NCBI GenBank assembly: GCA_945888525.1
Contig: CAMDAF010000008.1
Coordinates: forward strand, 19,229 to 83,228
Direction: 5' to 3'
From: Chitinophaga pinensis
GTDB taxonomy: Bacteria > Bacteroidota > Bacteroidia > NS11-12g > UBA955
Length of the DNA: 64,000 nucleotides
The translations under genes were made by a program, and so were the position numbers. The notes beneath the pieces were generated by a model. The model was not told the origin of the DNA, ran no database searches, and saw nothing but the letters and a program-made list of their open reading frames with translations. Positions 1-10,676 of the stretch are shown here, in pieces (within the stretch, counting starts at the first letter, position 1; each line of letters opens with the position of its first letter).

Positions 1-227
1 AGACCTTGCCAAAGCTTCAAAACCTCCTGCTCGTCAGCATTTGCAAGAGATTGAATATCAGGATATTGCTCAAGGAAAGCATAATAATACTTAAGTCCCT
101 GATTTACTTGTGTTTGCTGCAGAATGACTTCTGAAAGCCAAATTCTATAAGGATCTTTGGTGGAGCGCCAAGGCAGGTCTCTTAAATTATTTTTATACCA
201 ATTGACAATTTCTAAAACATTTTGCAT
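1..227 (-). CDS. mutY: A/G-specific adenine glycosylase MutY, N-terminal part (truncated by window edge)
   Basis: Reverse strand reads MQNVLEIVNWYKNNLRDLPWRSTKDPYRIWLSEVILQQTQVNQGLKYYYAFLEQYPDIQSLANADEQEVLKLWQGL; matches the MutY N-terminus (LPWR, DPYRIWLSEVILQQTQV). Absent from ORF track because it runs off the edge. Confidence 0.9.
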   Translation of the reverse strand, partial: MQNVLEIVNWYKNNLRDLPWRSTKDPYRIWLSEVILQQTQVNQGLKYYYAFLEQYPDIQSLANADEQEVLKLWQG

Positions 228-284
228 AGTTTTGTGTTTAAATAAGTTAAATAGCAAAAATTGATTAAATAATTACAAAAGAAT

Positions 285-605
285 ATGACTAAAGCAGAAA
301 TTATCAGCGAAATTTCCGAAAAGACAGGAATCGACAAAGTTATAGTAACTGAGTCGTTAGAATCCTTCTTCAAAGTGATGAAAAACAACATGGCGCAAGG
401 CGAGAACATTTATTTTAGAGGATTTGGTAGTTTTATCTTGAAAAAGAGAGCAAGAAAGATCGCTAGAAACATCTCAAAAAATACAGCATTGGTAATAGAC
501 GAGCACTTTATTCCAAAATTCAAGCCAGCAAAGATATTCTTAGAAAAGATCAAAACAAGCGTTCCTGCAGATTTTGTTCCTAAAAAAGAAGAAAAAGAAT
601 ATTAA
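285..605 (+). CDS. HU/IHF family DNA-binding protein
   Basis: MTKAEIISEISEKTGIDKVIV...GENIYFRGFGSFILKKRARKIARN; HU fold signature. Confidence 0.92.
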   Translation: MTKAEIISEISEKTGIDKVIVTESLESFFKVMKNNMAQGENIYFRGFGSFILKKRARKIARNISKNTALVIDEHFIPKFKPAKIFLEKIKTSVPADFVPKKEEKEY

Positions 606-614
606 TTTCGCGGC

Positions 615-1397
615 ATGAAACACAAATACATAAAAGCAATCTTAATGGTTGCTTTTATCGTTTTAACCGCTGGCCTAAGCTATCTGGGCTTTAATAACAA
701 AGAAGCAAGCATTGATTTTGCTGCCTTAGAAAAAGAAAAGTCTGCCTCCTCAAATTCTCAGAATGAGCAAGCGTTTGAAAATATTTTAAAAAATATTGGA
801 AACAGCACCAGCTTAGTCAAACCAGATATATTACAATCAAACGACACGGCCAGATTGTCATTGTCAATTAGACTATTAGACACTATGAAGCAGTACACCT
901 ATGCAGGTGTTTTGGCTGAAAGACTAGGAAACATTCAAAACACATCAGAACGCTATCATTCAGCAGCCCGATACTATTTACTTGCAACAGAAGAACACAA
1001 AAATGAATTGATGTTGTTCAAAAAAGCAAGAAAGAATTTAGAAACAGCCATCGCCTTAACTCCTCAAAATTTGGATGCTAAAGTTGACTTGGCGGTTAGT
1101 ATTTACAACATCAACAATTTCCAGAAACCAGATGATAGAATGGATTTGATGAAGCCAGCCAAACTCCTTTTGGAGGTGGTAAGAACCGATTCGACCCATA
1201 TCGATGCACAATATTATTTAGCCAAATTGGCAATTGAGTCAAATCAATTAGAAAAAGCTATTGAAAGATTCAAAAAATTAGTATATTTGCAACCCCAAAA
1301 TCAGGAGTATTGTCTCGAATTGAGCAAAATTTACGGAACCTTGGGAAACCAAAAAGAATCAAAAGCCTGGGCACTTAAAGCCCAAGCATTAAATTAA
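615..1397 (+). CDS. Tetratricopeptide repeat protein, membrane anchored
   Basis: N-terminal TM segment; TPR-like repeats (A..LTPQNLDAKVDLA, IERFKKLVYLQPQNQEYCLELSKIYGTLG). Confidence 0.75.
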   Translation: MKHKYIKAILMVAFIVLTAGLSYLGFNNKEASIDFAALEKEKSASSNSQNEQAFENILKNIGNSTSLVKPDILQSNDTARLSLSIRLLDTMKQYTYAGVLAERLGNIQNTSERYHSAARYYLLATEEHKNELMLFKKARKNLETAIALTPQNLDAKVDLAVSIYNINNFQKPDDRMDLMKPAKLLLEVVRTDSTHIDAQYYLAKLAIESNQLEKAIERFKKLVYLQPQNQEYCLELSKIYGTLGNQKESKAWALKAQALN

Positions 1398-1421
1398 GTT
1401 AAAAATTAAAAGATATTCATT

Positions 1422-1511
1422 ATGCCAAGCGGAAAAAAAAGAAAAAGACACAAAATTGCTACCCACAAGCGCAAAAAAAGATTGAGAAAAAATCGTCACA
1501 AGAAAAAATAG
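1422..1511 (+). CDS. 29-aa basic AURKAIP1/COX24-like small protein, probable ribosomal protein (bL38-type)
   Basis: ATG ... TAG encodes MPSGKKRKRHKIATHKRKKRLRKNRHKKK, the conserved tiny basic protein found before rng in Bacteroidetes; below ORF-track length cutoff. Confidence 0.75.
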   Translation: MPSGKKRKRHKIATHKRKKRLRKNRHKKK

Positions 1512-1535
1512 TTTTTTTAAATTTTTCTTTAGATT

Positions 1536-3083
1536 GTGAATGAGCTTGTCATTGACCGCAACTCCAATGGCATCGATCTAGCCTTACTTTACAACAAACA
1601 ACTCACAGAACTCCACAAGGAGGATTCGGTCTCTTCTTTTCAGATCGGTGATGTTTATTTGGCTAAGGTTAAAAAAATCATGCCTAATTTAAACGCTGCT
1701 TTCCTTGACGTAGGTCATGAGAAAGATGCGTTCTTACACTACACAGACTTAGGCATAAACTTTAAGTCTGTACTCAAACTAACCAAAATTGTTACCCAAG
1801 GTGGACTCAAAAACACCAACCTCGATGAATTCGAGAAAGATGAAGAAATAGTCAAAACCGGAAAAATCACCGAATTAATTAAAAAAGGTGACGAAATCTT
1901 GGTGCAGATATTCAAAGAACCTATTGGAAACAAAGGCCCTAGGATAACTTGCGACCTCTCATTTGCAGGACGTTTTTGCGTGTTGGTTCCCTTTGGTAAA
2001 AACACCTCAATTTCAAAAAAGATTTCAGACGCTACCCACAAAAAGCGCTTGAAACAAATGATTGACAAACTAAAGCCAAAAAACTTTGGAGTCATCATAC
2101 GCACCATCGCTGAAGAAGCGGGTATTGAAGAAATTGAAATGGATTTAAACAATCTTATCGCTCAATGGGATACCTTAATTAAGACTTCTAGAAATGCCAA
2201 ACCGCCTTTTAAGGTGTTGGGAGAAATTTCAAGAACTGAATCTTTGTTAAGAGATCTTCTGAACGATAATTTTATAAACATCCATGTTAATGATGCTGAT
2301 TACGCTGCCAAGCTAAAAGAATATATTGGAAACATTGCCCCAGGCAAAGAATCAATTATCCGCATTTACAGCAGCAAGGTTCCAATTTTTCAACACTTCG
2401 GGATTGACAAACAAATCAAAGCTTCTTTTGGCAAAAACGTAATGTTTAGCAATGGGGCTTACCTCATAATCGAGCATACCGAAGCTATGCATGTGGTAGA
2501 TGTCAACAGTGGACGAAAAATCAGCTCCACAGAAAATCAACAAGAAAATGCTTTACGCATTAATACAGATGCCTGCAAAGAAATCGCCCGTCAATTGCGT
2601 TTGCGTGATTTGGGCGGTATTATTGTTATTGATTTCATTGATTTAAAGAATCCCAACCACCGCAAAGAACTTTTCGATGCATTGACCTTGGCGATGAAAA
2701 CCGACCGCTCCAAGCACAATATTTTGCCAATGAGCAAATTTGGATTGGTCCAAATTACGCGCGAACGTGTTCGTCCTGAAATCAACATCAACACCTCTGA
2801 ACTTTGCCCGAGCTGCAATGGCACAGGCACTGTAGTTTCTAGCATGCTTTTGGGTGATAATATACTCGAAAAACTAAGTTACTTATGGGATACCCAAAAC
2901 ATCAGCAACCTTAGACTTAAAGTTAATCCAATTATTAAAGCCTACTTAACCAAAGGCGGAATAAAAAGTGTTCGTTTTCAATGGTTTTGGAAATTTAAAA
3001 AATGGGTGAAAATTGTTGAAGACAGCAATTACCATTTAACCAATTTCGCGATTTACAATGAAGCTGGCGACGAATTAAGCTAG
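1536..3083 (+). CDS. rng: Ribonuclease E/G family protein (RNase G), GTG start
   Basis: MNELVIDRNSNGIDLALLYNKQLTELHKE...GDVYLAKVKKIMPNLNAAFLDVGHEKDAFLHYTDLG; RDLGGIIVIDFIDL; CPSCNGTGTV. Confidence 0.95.
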   Translation: MNELVIDRNSNGIDLALLYNKQLTELHKEDSVSSFQIGDVYLAKVKKIMPNLNAAFLDVGHEKDAFLHYTDLGINFKSVLKLTKIVTQGGLKNTNLDEFEKDEEIVKTGKITELIKKGDEILVQIFKEPIGNKGPRITCDLSFAGRFCVLVPFGKNTSISKKISDATHKKRLKQMIDKLKPKNFGVIIRTIAEEAGIEEIEMDLNNLIAQWDTLIKTSRNAKPPFKVLGEISRTESLLRDLLNDNFINIHVNDADYAAKLKEYIGNIAPGKESIIRIYSSKVPIFQHFGIDKQIKASFGKNVMFSNGAYLIIEHTEAMHVVDVNSGRKISSTENQQENALRINTDACKEIARQLRLRDLGGIIVIDFIDLKNPNHRKELFDALTLAMKTDRSKHNILPMSKFGLVQITRERVRPEININTSELCPSCNGTGTVVSSMLLGDNILEKLSYLWDTQNISNLRLKVNPIIKAYLTKGGIKSVRFQWFWKFKKWVKIVEDSNYHLTNFAIYNEAGDELS

Positions 3084-3103
3084 ACCCAATCAATTAAAAT
3101 CTT

Positions 3104-3140
3104 AAAAAAGAGTGCTGAGAAAACGGTACTCTTTTTTTTT
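3104..3140 (+). terminator. Rho-independent terminator after rng
   Basis: AAAAAAGAGT ... ACTCTTTTTTTTT inverted repeat with T-tract. Confidence 0.7.
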
Positions 3141-3194
3141 GCAAAAAAAACAACAAGAGCAAGAGGGCATAGTATGGCTTTCGATAATGCTTGA

Positions 3195-3400
3195 AGTTTC
3201 CGTTAATTCTCAATTTATCATTTTATCATTTCCTCACTTTCTCTATCCCTTGGCGTGCGACGAAGGAGCTCTGCCACTGGGATCAATTTCTCAATCCCTC
3301 AATTTCTCATTTTCTCAATTTTTCATTTTATCAATTTATCAGTCTTTCCCTTCATCCCTAATTCCCCCCCTTTCATCTATTTCGTTCTTTATCCTCACTG
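3195..3400. repeat. Low-complexity pyrimidine-rich degenerate tandem repeat (TCAATTTCTCA-like units)
   Basis: tcaatttctcaatccctcaatttctcattttctcaatttttcattttatcaatttatcag; strand-biased C/T composition. Confidence 0.6.
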
Positions 3401-3499
3401 TTTGGCACCATTATCGTTATTTCTTTTTCAATTAATGGAAGTTTTATTCGTTGTAAAAGAACAAAACTTCATATTAATTGCTTTAATACTTACAACACC

Positions 3500-4540
3500 A
3501 TGCATACTTTAAAAACCATTTTTCCATTCATCATTTTGTTTTTTAGCCTTGCTTTTATTTCATGTGCTCAAAAACCTAAATCTCAGGTCAGCTCAGCTAT
3601 TGAAAATACCTGGATGCAAAAATCAGATTCTTTTTGGAAACAAAAACTAAGCGATGAACAATATTATGTTTTGAGAGAAAAAGGAACAGAAAAGCCATAT
3701 ACTGGAAAATGGTTGTTGCATGAAGATTCAGGAACCTATACTTGTGCCGCTTGTGGCAATGAGTTGTTTGGTTCCAGTAGTAAATTTGAATCGCATTGCG
3801 GTTGGCCGAGTTTTGACCAGGAAATAAACGGAGGCAAAATCAAAACCCAAGTTGACCATTCTATGGGTATGCAACGCGTTGAGATACTATGCGCCCGTTG
3901 CGGTGGTCACTTAGGTCATTTGTTTGACGACGGACCAACAAGCACTGGAAAAAGATATTGTGTAAACTCTTTGTCATTATCCTTTGAAAAAGAAAGCAAG
4001 CCACTTAAAACCAGTGATACCTTAACTTTGGGTGGTGGATGCTTTTGGTGTATTGAAGCTGTATTTGAACAATTAAAGGGCGTAAGCAAGGTAGAATCTG
4101 GTTTCTCTGGAGGCAAAAATGCCAACCCAAGCTATGCGCAAGTTTGCACGGGAAACACAGGCCACGTCGAAGTGGTGCAAATAATTTACAACCCAAGCAT
4201 CATTGGTATGGATGAATTGCTAAAGGCATATTTCACGGTGCACGACCCTACCACTTTGAATAGACAGGGAGCCGATGAGGGCACGCAATACCGTTCGGTT
4301 ATATTTTATAGAAATGAGGAGCAAAAACAAATAGCGACCTCTATCATCTCAGATCTGCAATTAGCCAAAGTCTATTCAAATCCGATCGCTACAGCAGTAG
4401 AAGCATTTACAACATTCTACAAAGCAGATATAAGCCACCAAGACTATTACGCCAACAACAAAGACAATGCGTATTGTCAAATGGTGATACAGCCAAAAAT
4501 GGAAAAGTTTGAAAAGGTATTTAAAGACCGTTTAAAATAA
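3500..4540 (+). CDS. msrBA: Bifunctional peptide methionine sulfoxide reductase, MsrB-MsrA fusion, probable lipoprotein
   Basis: MsrB: CAACGNELFGSSSKFESHCGWPSF, RYCVNS; MsrA: LGGGCFWCIEAVFEQLKGVSKVESGFSGG; N-terminal lipobox FISCAQ. Confidence 0.93.
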   Translation: MHTLKTIFPFIILFFSLAFISCAQKPKSQVSSAIENTWMQKSDSFWKQKLSDEQYYVLREKGTEKPYTGKWLLHEDSGTYTCAACGNELFGSSSKFESHCGWPSFDQEINGGKIKTQVDHSMGMQRVEILCARCGGHLGHLFDDGPTSTGKRYCVNSLSLSFEKESKPLKTSDTLTLGGGCFWCIEAVFEQLKGVSKVESGFSGGKNANPSYAQVCTGNTGHVEVVQIIYNPSIIGMDELLKAYFTVHDPTTLNRQGADEGTQYRSVIFYRNEEQKQIATSIISDLQLAKVYSNPIATAVEAFTTFYKADISHQDYYANNKDNAYCQMVIQPKMEKFEKVFKDRLK

Positions 4541-5695
4541 TTAATCTGTTTTGCTGCGCTGCAGTTTTGGCTTTTGGTAAATGAGCTCGCCAGCTTCATT
4601 GTATTTCTCAAGAAGCACCAATTTATCGTCTTCATTAAAGTACTGCCACTCTCCTACCATAATTCCCATTGAATAGGTTCCTTCTGCGCGGGCCTCTCGG
4701 TTGTATAAACCAGTCTTAAATTCTCCATCAAGTTTACCATCCACATAGGTGCCATATTCATCCAAAACGCGCACATAAACTTTACTTGACTTTGATCGGT
4801 CGAACTTTTCATTTTTACCATTCATTTTATCTCCCTGCTCAACCACACCAGAATAATACTTCTTGAAATGGCCATTTAACAGGTCGTTTTTATAGTTGTA
4901 AACCGTTAAAGTGTCGCCACCTTCATTAAAGGTAATCCAAGTGCCATCCTTTTTGCCAAGCTTGTAGTATTCTTCTTTAAGCATGGTGCCAAAAACATTG
5001 TCCCAATACTTTGAAACACTATCTAAGTAGCCATTTTTATAATACGATTCTTCAGCCATTAAACCGGTAAGGTGGTAACGGATAAATTGACCTTCGCTCA
5101 CTCCTTCATTGTAATTTGCCACTTGCCTGATATTACCCGCTTCATAAAACGTTTGCATAAGACCATGAGGCTTTTCATTTTTCAAATTGGTTTTTTGCTC
5201 AAGATTTCCATTTTTAAAATAGGACAAAGATTCACCTACACGAACACCATTGTTGTAGTTGTGCACGTATTTAAGATTGCCTGTTTCATAATAACAATTA
5301 ATGGTGCTGTCCAATTGGTCAAATAAGTACTTGCCTTCCAATTTAACTTTGGTGTTTTCGTGGTAATACACAAAATAACCGTTGCGCTTGCCTTCATAAA
5401 AATTCATGGTGGATCTAATAACACGACCACCTGGAAAGTATTCGGTTTTTAAACCATGAAGTAAACCATCTTTCCAGTTAATTTCTTGCTGTTTGGTTTT
5501 GTTTTCAAACAAATCAATGCTAATGCCTGTGTAAGGTTTGCCATTGAAGTAATAAACTTCATTGTTGTTTTGAAGCTCTTGGGTATTCACTTTCCTCTGA
5601 TACGTTTGGGTAAGAGGTTTGCTTCCAGCATTCTGAGCGGAACTTAATCCAACAATTAGAAAAAGGGAGACAACAAAAAGACATTTCTTTAGCAT
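4541..5695 (-). CDS. MORN-repeat / YwqK-family secreted protein
   Basis: Repeated YYxNGxxxxxxxYxxGxxxG units; signal peptide. Confidence 0.75.
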   Translation of the reverse strand: MLKKCLFVVSLFLIVGLSSAQNAGSKPLTQTYQRKVNTQELQNNNEVYYFNGKPYTGISIDLFENKTKQQEINWKDGLLHGLKTEYFPGGRVIRSTMNFYEGKRNGYFVYYHENTKVKLEGKYLFDQLDSTINCYYETGNLKYVHNYNNGVRVGESLSYFKNGNLEQKTNLKNEKPHGLMQTFYEAGNIRQVANYNEGVSEGQFIRYHLTGLMAEESYYKNGYLDSVSKYWDNVFGTMLKEEYYKLGKKDGTWITFNEGGDTLTVYNYKNDLLNGHFKKYYSGVVEQGDKMNGKNEKFDRSKSSKVYVRVLDEYGTYVDGKLDGEFKTGLYNREARAEGTYSMGIMVGEWQYFNEDDKLVLLEKYNEAGELIYQKPKLQRSKTD

Positions 5696-5772
5696 TCCAC
5701 AAATTTAAAGGATTGCAAATAGAAAATAAACTTAAGACACAAACAGTGTCTTAAAAATTATTCAGAGAAAAT

Positions 5773-6282
5773 TTAGGGTTTGATGAGCTTTTTGATTTGC
5801 TCTTCCAATTCAATTTCACTGCCTTCAGTGTAGCCATTGTGCACATAAACGATATTGCCACTTTGATCTATTAAAATGGTTTGAGGCGGGTTGTTAACAT
5901 TCATTGCTCTTGCCAAGTCTTTATTCTCGTCCAATAAAATCAAATACGACCATCCCAATGAATTGGCTACTGGTTGAACTTTACTTGAAGTTCTTGCATC
6001 GTCCATAGACACTGCCACCAATTCTAGTCCGTATTTCTTTTGCCAATCTTGGTAAATTTCATCTATGTTGTTCAACTCTTTAATACATGGCGTACACCAA
6101 GTGGCCCAAAAGGAAATAACCATGATTTTACCTGTTTTACCATAGTCTTGGATGTTCACAGATGAACCATCCATTTTCTTCACCACCACGGAAGGCAATT
6201 GTTGTTTTTGCTTGGTGCTGTCGTTGGCTTGAACCAAAGTCACCGCAAAGAACATCATTAAAATTAGTACTATTGAACGCAT
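5773..6282 (-). CDS. TlpA-like thioredoxin-fold disulfide reductase
   Basis: MVISFWATWCTPCIKELNNIDEIY with signal peptide; WCTPC motif. Confidence 0.88.
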   Translation of the reverse strand: MRSIVLILMMFFAVTLVQANDSTKQKQQLPSVVVKKMDGSSVNIQDYGKTGKIMVISFWATWCTPCIKELNNIDEIYQDWQKKYGLELVAVSMDDARTSSKVQPVANSLGWSYLILLDENKDLARAMNVNNPPQTILIDQSGNIVYVHNGYTEGSEIELEEQIKKLIKP

Positions 6283-6333
6283 ACTTACAAATAAACAATG
6301 ATTGTGCCAAAATTACAAGAGGTATTTAAAGCC

Positions 6334-6606
6334 TTAACAACCGCAGGGATTATACTTTTTAATTTTACCTTTTCTGTTTTTAGTTTCGACCATTTGGCCT
6401 TTCTCATTGAATAAAATGTAAGAAGTAAGAACACCATTTTTATAGTGTTCTTTCTTGCGCACTATTTTGCCAGATCGACAAACCCAAATACCATTTTTTA
6501 GCGTGTCATGGCTGTATTTACCTTGACAAACTAAAGAATCGTTTGCCCAAGCCTCTAGTGCTAGAAACAAAAAACCAATGAAGATTATTTGTTTAAGACT
6601 TACCAC
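6334..6606 (-). CDS. Small secreted MORN-like hypothetical protein
   Basis: GTG start overlapping the ftsH stop (TAGTG); signal peptide; HYKNGVLTSYILFNEKGQM. Confidence 0.6.
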   Translation of the reverse strand: MVSLKQIIFIGFLFLALEAWANDSLVCQGKYSHDTLKNGIWVCRSGKIVRKKEHYKNGVLTSYILFNEKGQMVETKNRKGKIKKYNPCGC

Positions 6607-8738
6607 TATTCAGATTTTGGTTCCTCTGTAGTTGATTCAGGAGCACTTGTCTTGTCTGCAATAGCATCTTGTTCAGTAGCATCTTGCAATGTGTTTTCTT
6701 GAACAGTGGTATCAACTGTAACACTCTCAACAATTTCGGGTGTTTCAATTGCTTTCTCTTCAACGCTTGAATCGCTTTCCATGTAATTCTCGTAATTTGT
6801 TTTATGGTCAAACGGGCGCTTGCCAATTAAATTTTCAAGATCGTATTGGAACAAAATTTCTTTTCTAAGCAACTCAAGAGCTAAGTTCTCCAATTCTTTG
6901 CGTTTGTCGCTCAACATCGCTTTGGTTCTATCGTATGCTTTTTGAATAATTAAACGAACCTCTTCGTCAATCAGCTCAGCTGTTTTTTCACTGTACGGTT
7001 TGCTGTAAGCGTATTCTCCGGTTGAATCGTTGAAACTTACATGACCAATCTTAGCATTCATACCGTAGATAGTTACCATAGCATATGCCATGCGTGTAAC
7101 ACGTTCAAGGTCATTTTGAGCACCAGTACTTATTTTACCAAAGATTAAATCCTCGGCGGCTCTTCCACCCAGAGTCATACACATTTCATCCAACAACTGT
7201 TCGGTGCGGTAAATGTATTGTTCTTTTGGCAGGTATTGCGCGTATCCAAGTGCTGCAACACCTCTAGGAATAATAGATACCTTCACCAAAGGATCTGCAA
7301 ATTCTAAGAACCAACCAGCAACAGCATGACCAGCTTCGTGGTAGGCCACAATATTTTTCTCCTCAGGAGAGATTAATTTATTTTTCTTTTCAAGCCCCCC
7401 TATAACACGGTCAATCGCATCTTGAAAATCTTGCATATCAATTTTATCCTTGTTGTTTCTTGCTGCAATTAATGCAGCTTCGTTACAAACGTTTGCTATT
7501 TCAGCGCCAGCAAAACCTGGAGTTTGTGCTGATAATTTTTTAGGATCAATTTCACTAGAAAGCTCTTTGCCTTGCAAATGAACTTTGAATATTTGCTCTC
7601 TACCTACTAAATCTGGCTTATCAATTGAAATCTGTCTATCAAAACGTCCTGGTCTCAATAAGGCAGAGTCAAGAATATCTGGTCGGTTGGTAGCTGCTAA
7701 AATAATAACACCGCTGTCGGTACCAAAGCCATCCATTTCGGTTAACAATTGGTTAAGTGTGTTTTCACGTTCATCGTTAGAACCACTCATTAAGTTTTTA
7801 CCCCTTGCACGTCCAATGGCGTCTATCTCATCAATAAAAATGATACAAGGCGCTTTTTCTTTTGCTTGTCTGAAAAGGTCGCGCACCCTAGAAGCACCGA
7901 CACCCACAAACATTTCAACAAAATCAGAACCTGACAGCGAGAAGAAAGGCACATTGGCTTCGCCAGCAACGGCTTTTGCTAATAAGGTTTTACCCGTTCC
8001 TGGAGAACCAATTAGCAAGGCCCCTTTTGGTATTTTACCACCCAGTTTGGTGTATTTCTTAGGGTTTTTAAGGAAATCTACGATTTCCATGATTTCTACT
8101 TTGGCCTCATCTAAGCCCGCAACATCTTTAAAGGTAATATTTACTTTTATGTTTTTATCAAACAAAGTGGCTTTGCTTCTGCCGATATTGAAAAGCTGAC
8201 CTGGGCCACCTGCACCGCCGCCACCACCACCCATGCGTCGCATCATAAAACTCCAAATGAATACAAATATCCCAATCATGATTATCCAATACAAAATTGT
8301 ACCCGATGAATCGTTCTCGTATTGCCAATCGCGCACAATAGCTTTCGCCTCCGGATGGGCAATAACTAAATTTTCATAATCTTTATTAAAGGCTTCTTTG
8401 TTGACTTCAAAATAGTATTGAGGTGGTTTTTGACCAAACATGCCATCGCCTTGGCTGCGCACATCTTTGTACTTTTCGTTTTCTAAGGATTCTTTTTTGA
8501 GAAATACTTTTACAACACGGTCGTTGATGATTTCTAAACGCTCAACATCATTGCTGATGATCATTTCGCTTAGCTCATTCCAATTGGTTTTTTTGCCAGG
8601 ATTACTTGGAAAGAAACTGATGATTATAAATCCAAGAAGTAAAATCCCCCAAATCCAATACATATTAAATTTAGGTGCATTTGGCTTTTTTTCGCCGAAA
8701 GGATTTTCGTTCTTTTTGTTGTTGTTTTGATTGTCCAT
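6606..8738 (-). CDS. ftsH: ATP-dependent zinc metalloprotease FtsH
   Basis: Walker [27 protein letters not shown] zinc motif. Confidence 0.97.
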   Translation of the reverse strand: MDNQNNNKKNENPFGEKKPNAPKFNMYWIWGILLLGFIIISFFPSNPGKKTNWNELSEMIISNDVERLEIINDRVVKVFLKKESLENEKYKDVRSQGDGMFGQKPPQYYFEVNKEAFNKDYENLVIAHPEAKAIVRDWQYENDSSGTILYWIIMIGIFVFIWSFMMRRMGGGGGGAGGPGQLFNIGRSKATLFDKNIKVNITFKDVAGLDEAKVEIMEIVDFLKNPKKYTKLGGKIPKGALLIGSPGTGKTLLAKAVAGEANVPFFSLSGSDFVEMFVGVGASRVRDLFRQAKEKAPCIIFIDEIDAIGRARGKNLMSGSNDERENTLNQLLTEMDGFGTDSGVIILAATNRPDILDSALLRPGRFDRQISIDKPDLVGREQIFKVHLQGKELSSEIDPKKLSAQTPGFAGAEIANVCNEAALIAARNNKDKIDMQDFQDAIDRVIGGLEKKNKLISPEEKNIVAYHEAGHAVAGWFLEFADPLVKVSIIPRGVAALGYAQYLPKEQYIYRTEQLLDEMCMTLGGRAAEDLIFGKISTGAQNDLERVTRMAYAMVTIYGMNAKIGHVSFNDSTGEYAYSKPYSEKTAELIDEEVRLIIQKAYDRTKAMLSDKRKELENLALELLRKEILFQYDLENLIGKRPFDHKTNYENYMESDSSVEEKAIETPEIVESVTVDTTVQENTLQDATEQDAIADKTSAPESTTEEPKSE

Positions 8739-8775
8739 TAATGTTTGAAAAAGTGGTCTTTGTTTTGGTTCCCTG

Positions 8776-8783
8776 CAAATTTA
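8776..8783 (-). promoter_or_regulatory. Predicted -7 element (TAAATTTG) for ftsH
   Basis: CAAATTTA on + strand = TAAATTTG on -, matching the Bacteroidetes TAnnTTTG -7 consensus, 38 nt before the ftsH ATG. Confidence 0.55.
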
Positions 8784-8827
8784 ATTAAATGTTTAAACTA
8801 TTTTTAATGTTTTATAGGCAACTCATG

Positions 8828-8835
8828 TATTTTTG
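8828..8835 (+). promoter_or_regulatory. Predicted -7 element (TATTTTTG) for kbl
   Basis: TAnnTTTG match 20 nt before the ATG at 8855. Confidence 0.5.
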
Positions 8836-8854
8836 CAAAAAATATTCCATAAAT

Positions 8855-10051
8855 ATGTACGGCAATTTAGAACAACAACTAAAGGATGAATTGAAACAAA
8901 TCCACGAAGCTGGTTTGTACAAAAAAGAACGCATCATTGTATCTCCACAGGGCGCAGACATTAAGCTTAACGATGGTAAAGAGGTTATCAATTTTTGCGC
9001 AAACAATTACCTTGGCTTATCCAGCCATCCGCGTATAATTGAGTCTGCCAAAAAGTCACTAGATACCCACGGTTTCGGCATGAGCAGTGTCCGTTTTATC
9101 TGTGGAACCCAAGACATTCACAAGACCTTAGAAGCAAGAATAGCAGAGTTCTACGGCACTGAAGATACCATTTTATACGCTGCTGCTTTTGATGCAAACG
9201 GTGGTGTATTCGAACCATTATTCAATGAGCAAGATGCCATAATTTCTGACTCTTTAAACCATGCATCGATTATTGATGGTGTGCGTTTGTGTAAAGCCGC
9301 TCGATACCGATACAACAACAACGATATGGTCGACTTAGAAACCCAGCTAGTGGCTGCAAATGCTAAGGGACATAGAAACAAAATCATTGTAACAGATGGT
9401 GTTTTTAGTATGGACGGTTATGTTGCGCAACTCGATAAAATTGTTGCTTTAGCCGACCAATACAATGCATTGGTAATGATAGACGAATGCCATGCGGCAG
9501 GTTTTATAGGTAAAACTGGCAGAGGTACTCCAGAATATTGCGGTGTACATGGCAAAATTGATATCGTTACAGGTACACTTGGAAAAGCTTTAGGTGGTGC
9601 AATGGGTGGCTACACCACGGGCAAAAAAGAAGTGATTGAAATGCTTCGTCAACGCTCTAGACCCTATTTGTTTTCAAATTCATTAGCCCCTGCCATTGTC
9701 GCAGCTAGTATTGAGGTATTCAATATTTTAAGTGAATCAACCGAATTGCGCGACAAATTAGAGAGCAATGTTAAATACTTTAAGGATGGGGTTCGAGCTG
9801 CCGGTTTTGATTTTAAAGACGGTGAAAGTGCAATTGTGCCAATTATGCTTTACGATGCAAAATTGAGCCAAGAAATGGCCGAAAAATTATTGGATGAAGG
9901 CATATACGTTATAGGATTTTTCTATCCAGTTGTTCCTAAAGACCAGGCCAGAATCAGAGTACAATTGTCTGCAGCTCACGAAAAACACCACTTAGACAAA
10001 GCCATTGCAGCTTTTACAAAAGTTGGCAAAGAGCTCGGGGTAATTTCTTAA
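8855..10051 (+). CDS. kbl: Glycine C-acetyltransferase (2-amino-3-ketobutyrate CoA ligase)
   Basis: [45 protein letters not shown] motif [17 protein letters not shown] 8855 preferred over ORF-track start 8789. Confidence 0.93.
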   Translation: MYGNLEQQLKDELKQIHEAGLYKKERIIVSPQGADIKLNDGKEVINFCANNYLGLSSHPRIIESAKKSLDTHGFGMSSVRFICGTQDIHKTLEARIAEFYGTEDTILYAAAFDANGGVFEPLFNEQDAIISDSLNHASIIDGVRLCKAARYRYNNNDMVDLETQLVAANAKGHRNKIIVTDGVFSMDGYVAQLDKIVALADQYNALVMIDECHAAGFIGKTGRGTPEYCGVHGKIDIVTGTLGKALGGAMGGYTTGKKEVIEMLRQRSRPYLFSNSLAPAIVAASIEVFNILSESTELRDKLESNVKYFKDGVRAAGFDFKDGESAIVPIMLYDAKLSQEMAEKLLDEGIYVIGFFYPVVPKDQARIRVQLSAAHEKHHLDKAIAAFTKVGKELGVIS

Positions 10052-10065
10052 TCTTAAACAATTTT

Positions 10066-10103
10066 AAAAAAGGGTTTTACCATGAGGTTTAACCCTTTTT
10101 TTA
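10066..10103 (+). terminator. Rho-independent terminator after kbl
   Basis: AAAAAAGGGTT...AACCCTTTTTTT. Confidence 0.75.
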
Positions 10104-10116
10104 TTGAAAGGACTTT

Positions 10117-10626
10117 TTAAACTTTTCTTTTTTTAGGCGAAATCAAACTATCTGCCGGATACCAATTTTCCATTGAATCGCGCATGTTTTTAGACCACTG
10201 AATCAGCATTTCTTTCTGCGCCTCGGTCATTTTTGCATTGGTGTGAATGAGGGTATAAGAAGTCAAAGGCATTTCATCCTCGACAATCATTTCGTCAATT
10301 TCTTCTAATTTATGGTATTGACGGTGTAAGGGATAATTCAAAAACTCATCGAAATTTAAATGTTTTTTTCCGTCAATAACGTGGTTGCTCAAATACCATG
10401 CTATGGGTTGAACTTTTGAATACCAAGGGTATTCGGTCGTATTGCTGTGGCAATCATTGCAAGCTGTTTTTAAAACAGCTGCAAGCTCTTTGTTTACAGG
10501 AAATTTCTTATCTATTGATTGGGCTTTAAATCCACTGATGTTTTTATCTGAATGAATAAACTGAATGGCAAGAAGCACAAGGCCCAAAACAATAAAAGCA
10601 TTTTTAACAAAGTTTCTGATTTTCAT
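10117..10626 (-). CDS. Haem-binding domain protein (single CxxCH)
   Basis: LKTACNDCHSNTTEYPWYSKVQPIAWYLSNHVIDGKKHLNFDEF; haem-binding domain pattern. Confidence 0.85.
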   Translation of the reverse strand: MKIRNFVKNAFIVLGLVLLAIQFIHSDKNISGFKAQSIDKKFPVNKELAAVLKTACNDCHSNTTEYPWYSKVQPIAWYLSNHVIDGKKHLNFDEFLNYPLHRQYHKLEEIDEMIVEDEMPLTSYTLIHTNAKMTEAQKEMLIQWSKNMRDSMENWYPADSLISPKKRKV

Positions 10627-10676
10627 AGGTCAAAGTTAAATAATTTTGCATTAGAATAAACTGATAAGGATTACAC

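Noticed and set aside
3112-3435. 107-aa ORF downstream of rng
   Set aside because: Starts in the terminator and runs through the polypyrimidine repeat; low complexity, no start context.
4541-5695. YwqK annotation as a toxin-antitoxin module
   Set aside because: MORN-repeat secreted protein without an adjacent toxin gene; the family name is misleading.
7585-8199. 204-aa + strand ORF
   Set aside because: Antisense to the conserved ftsH ATPase domain; composition reflects the complementary strand.
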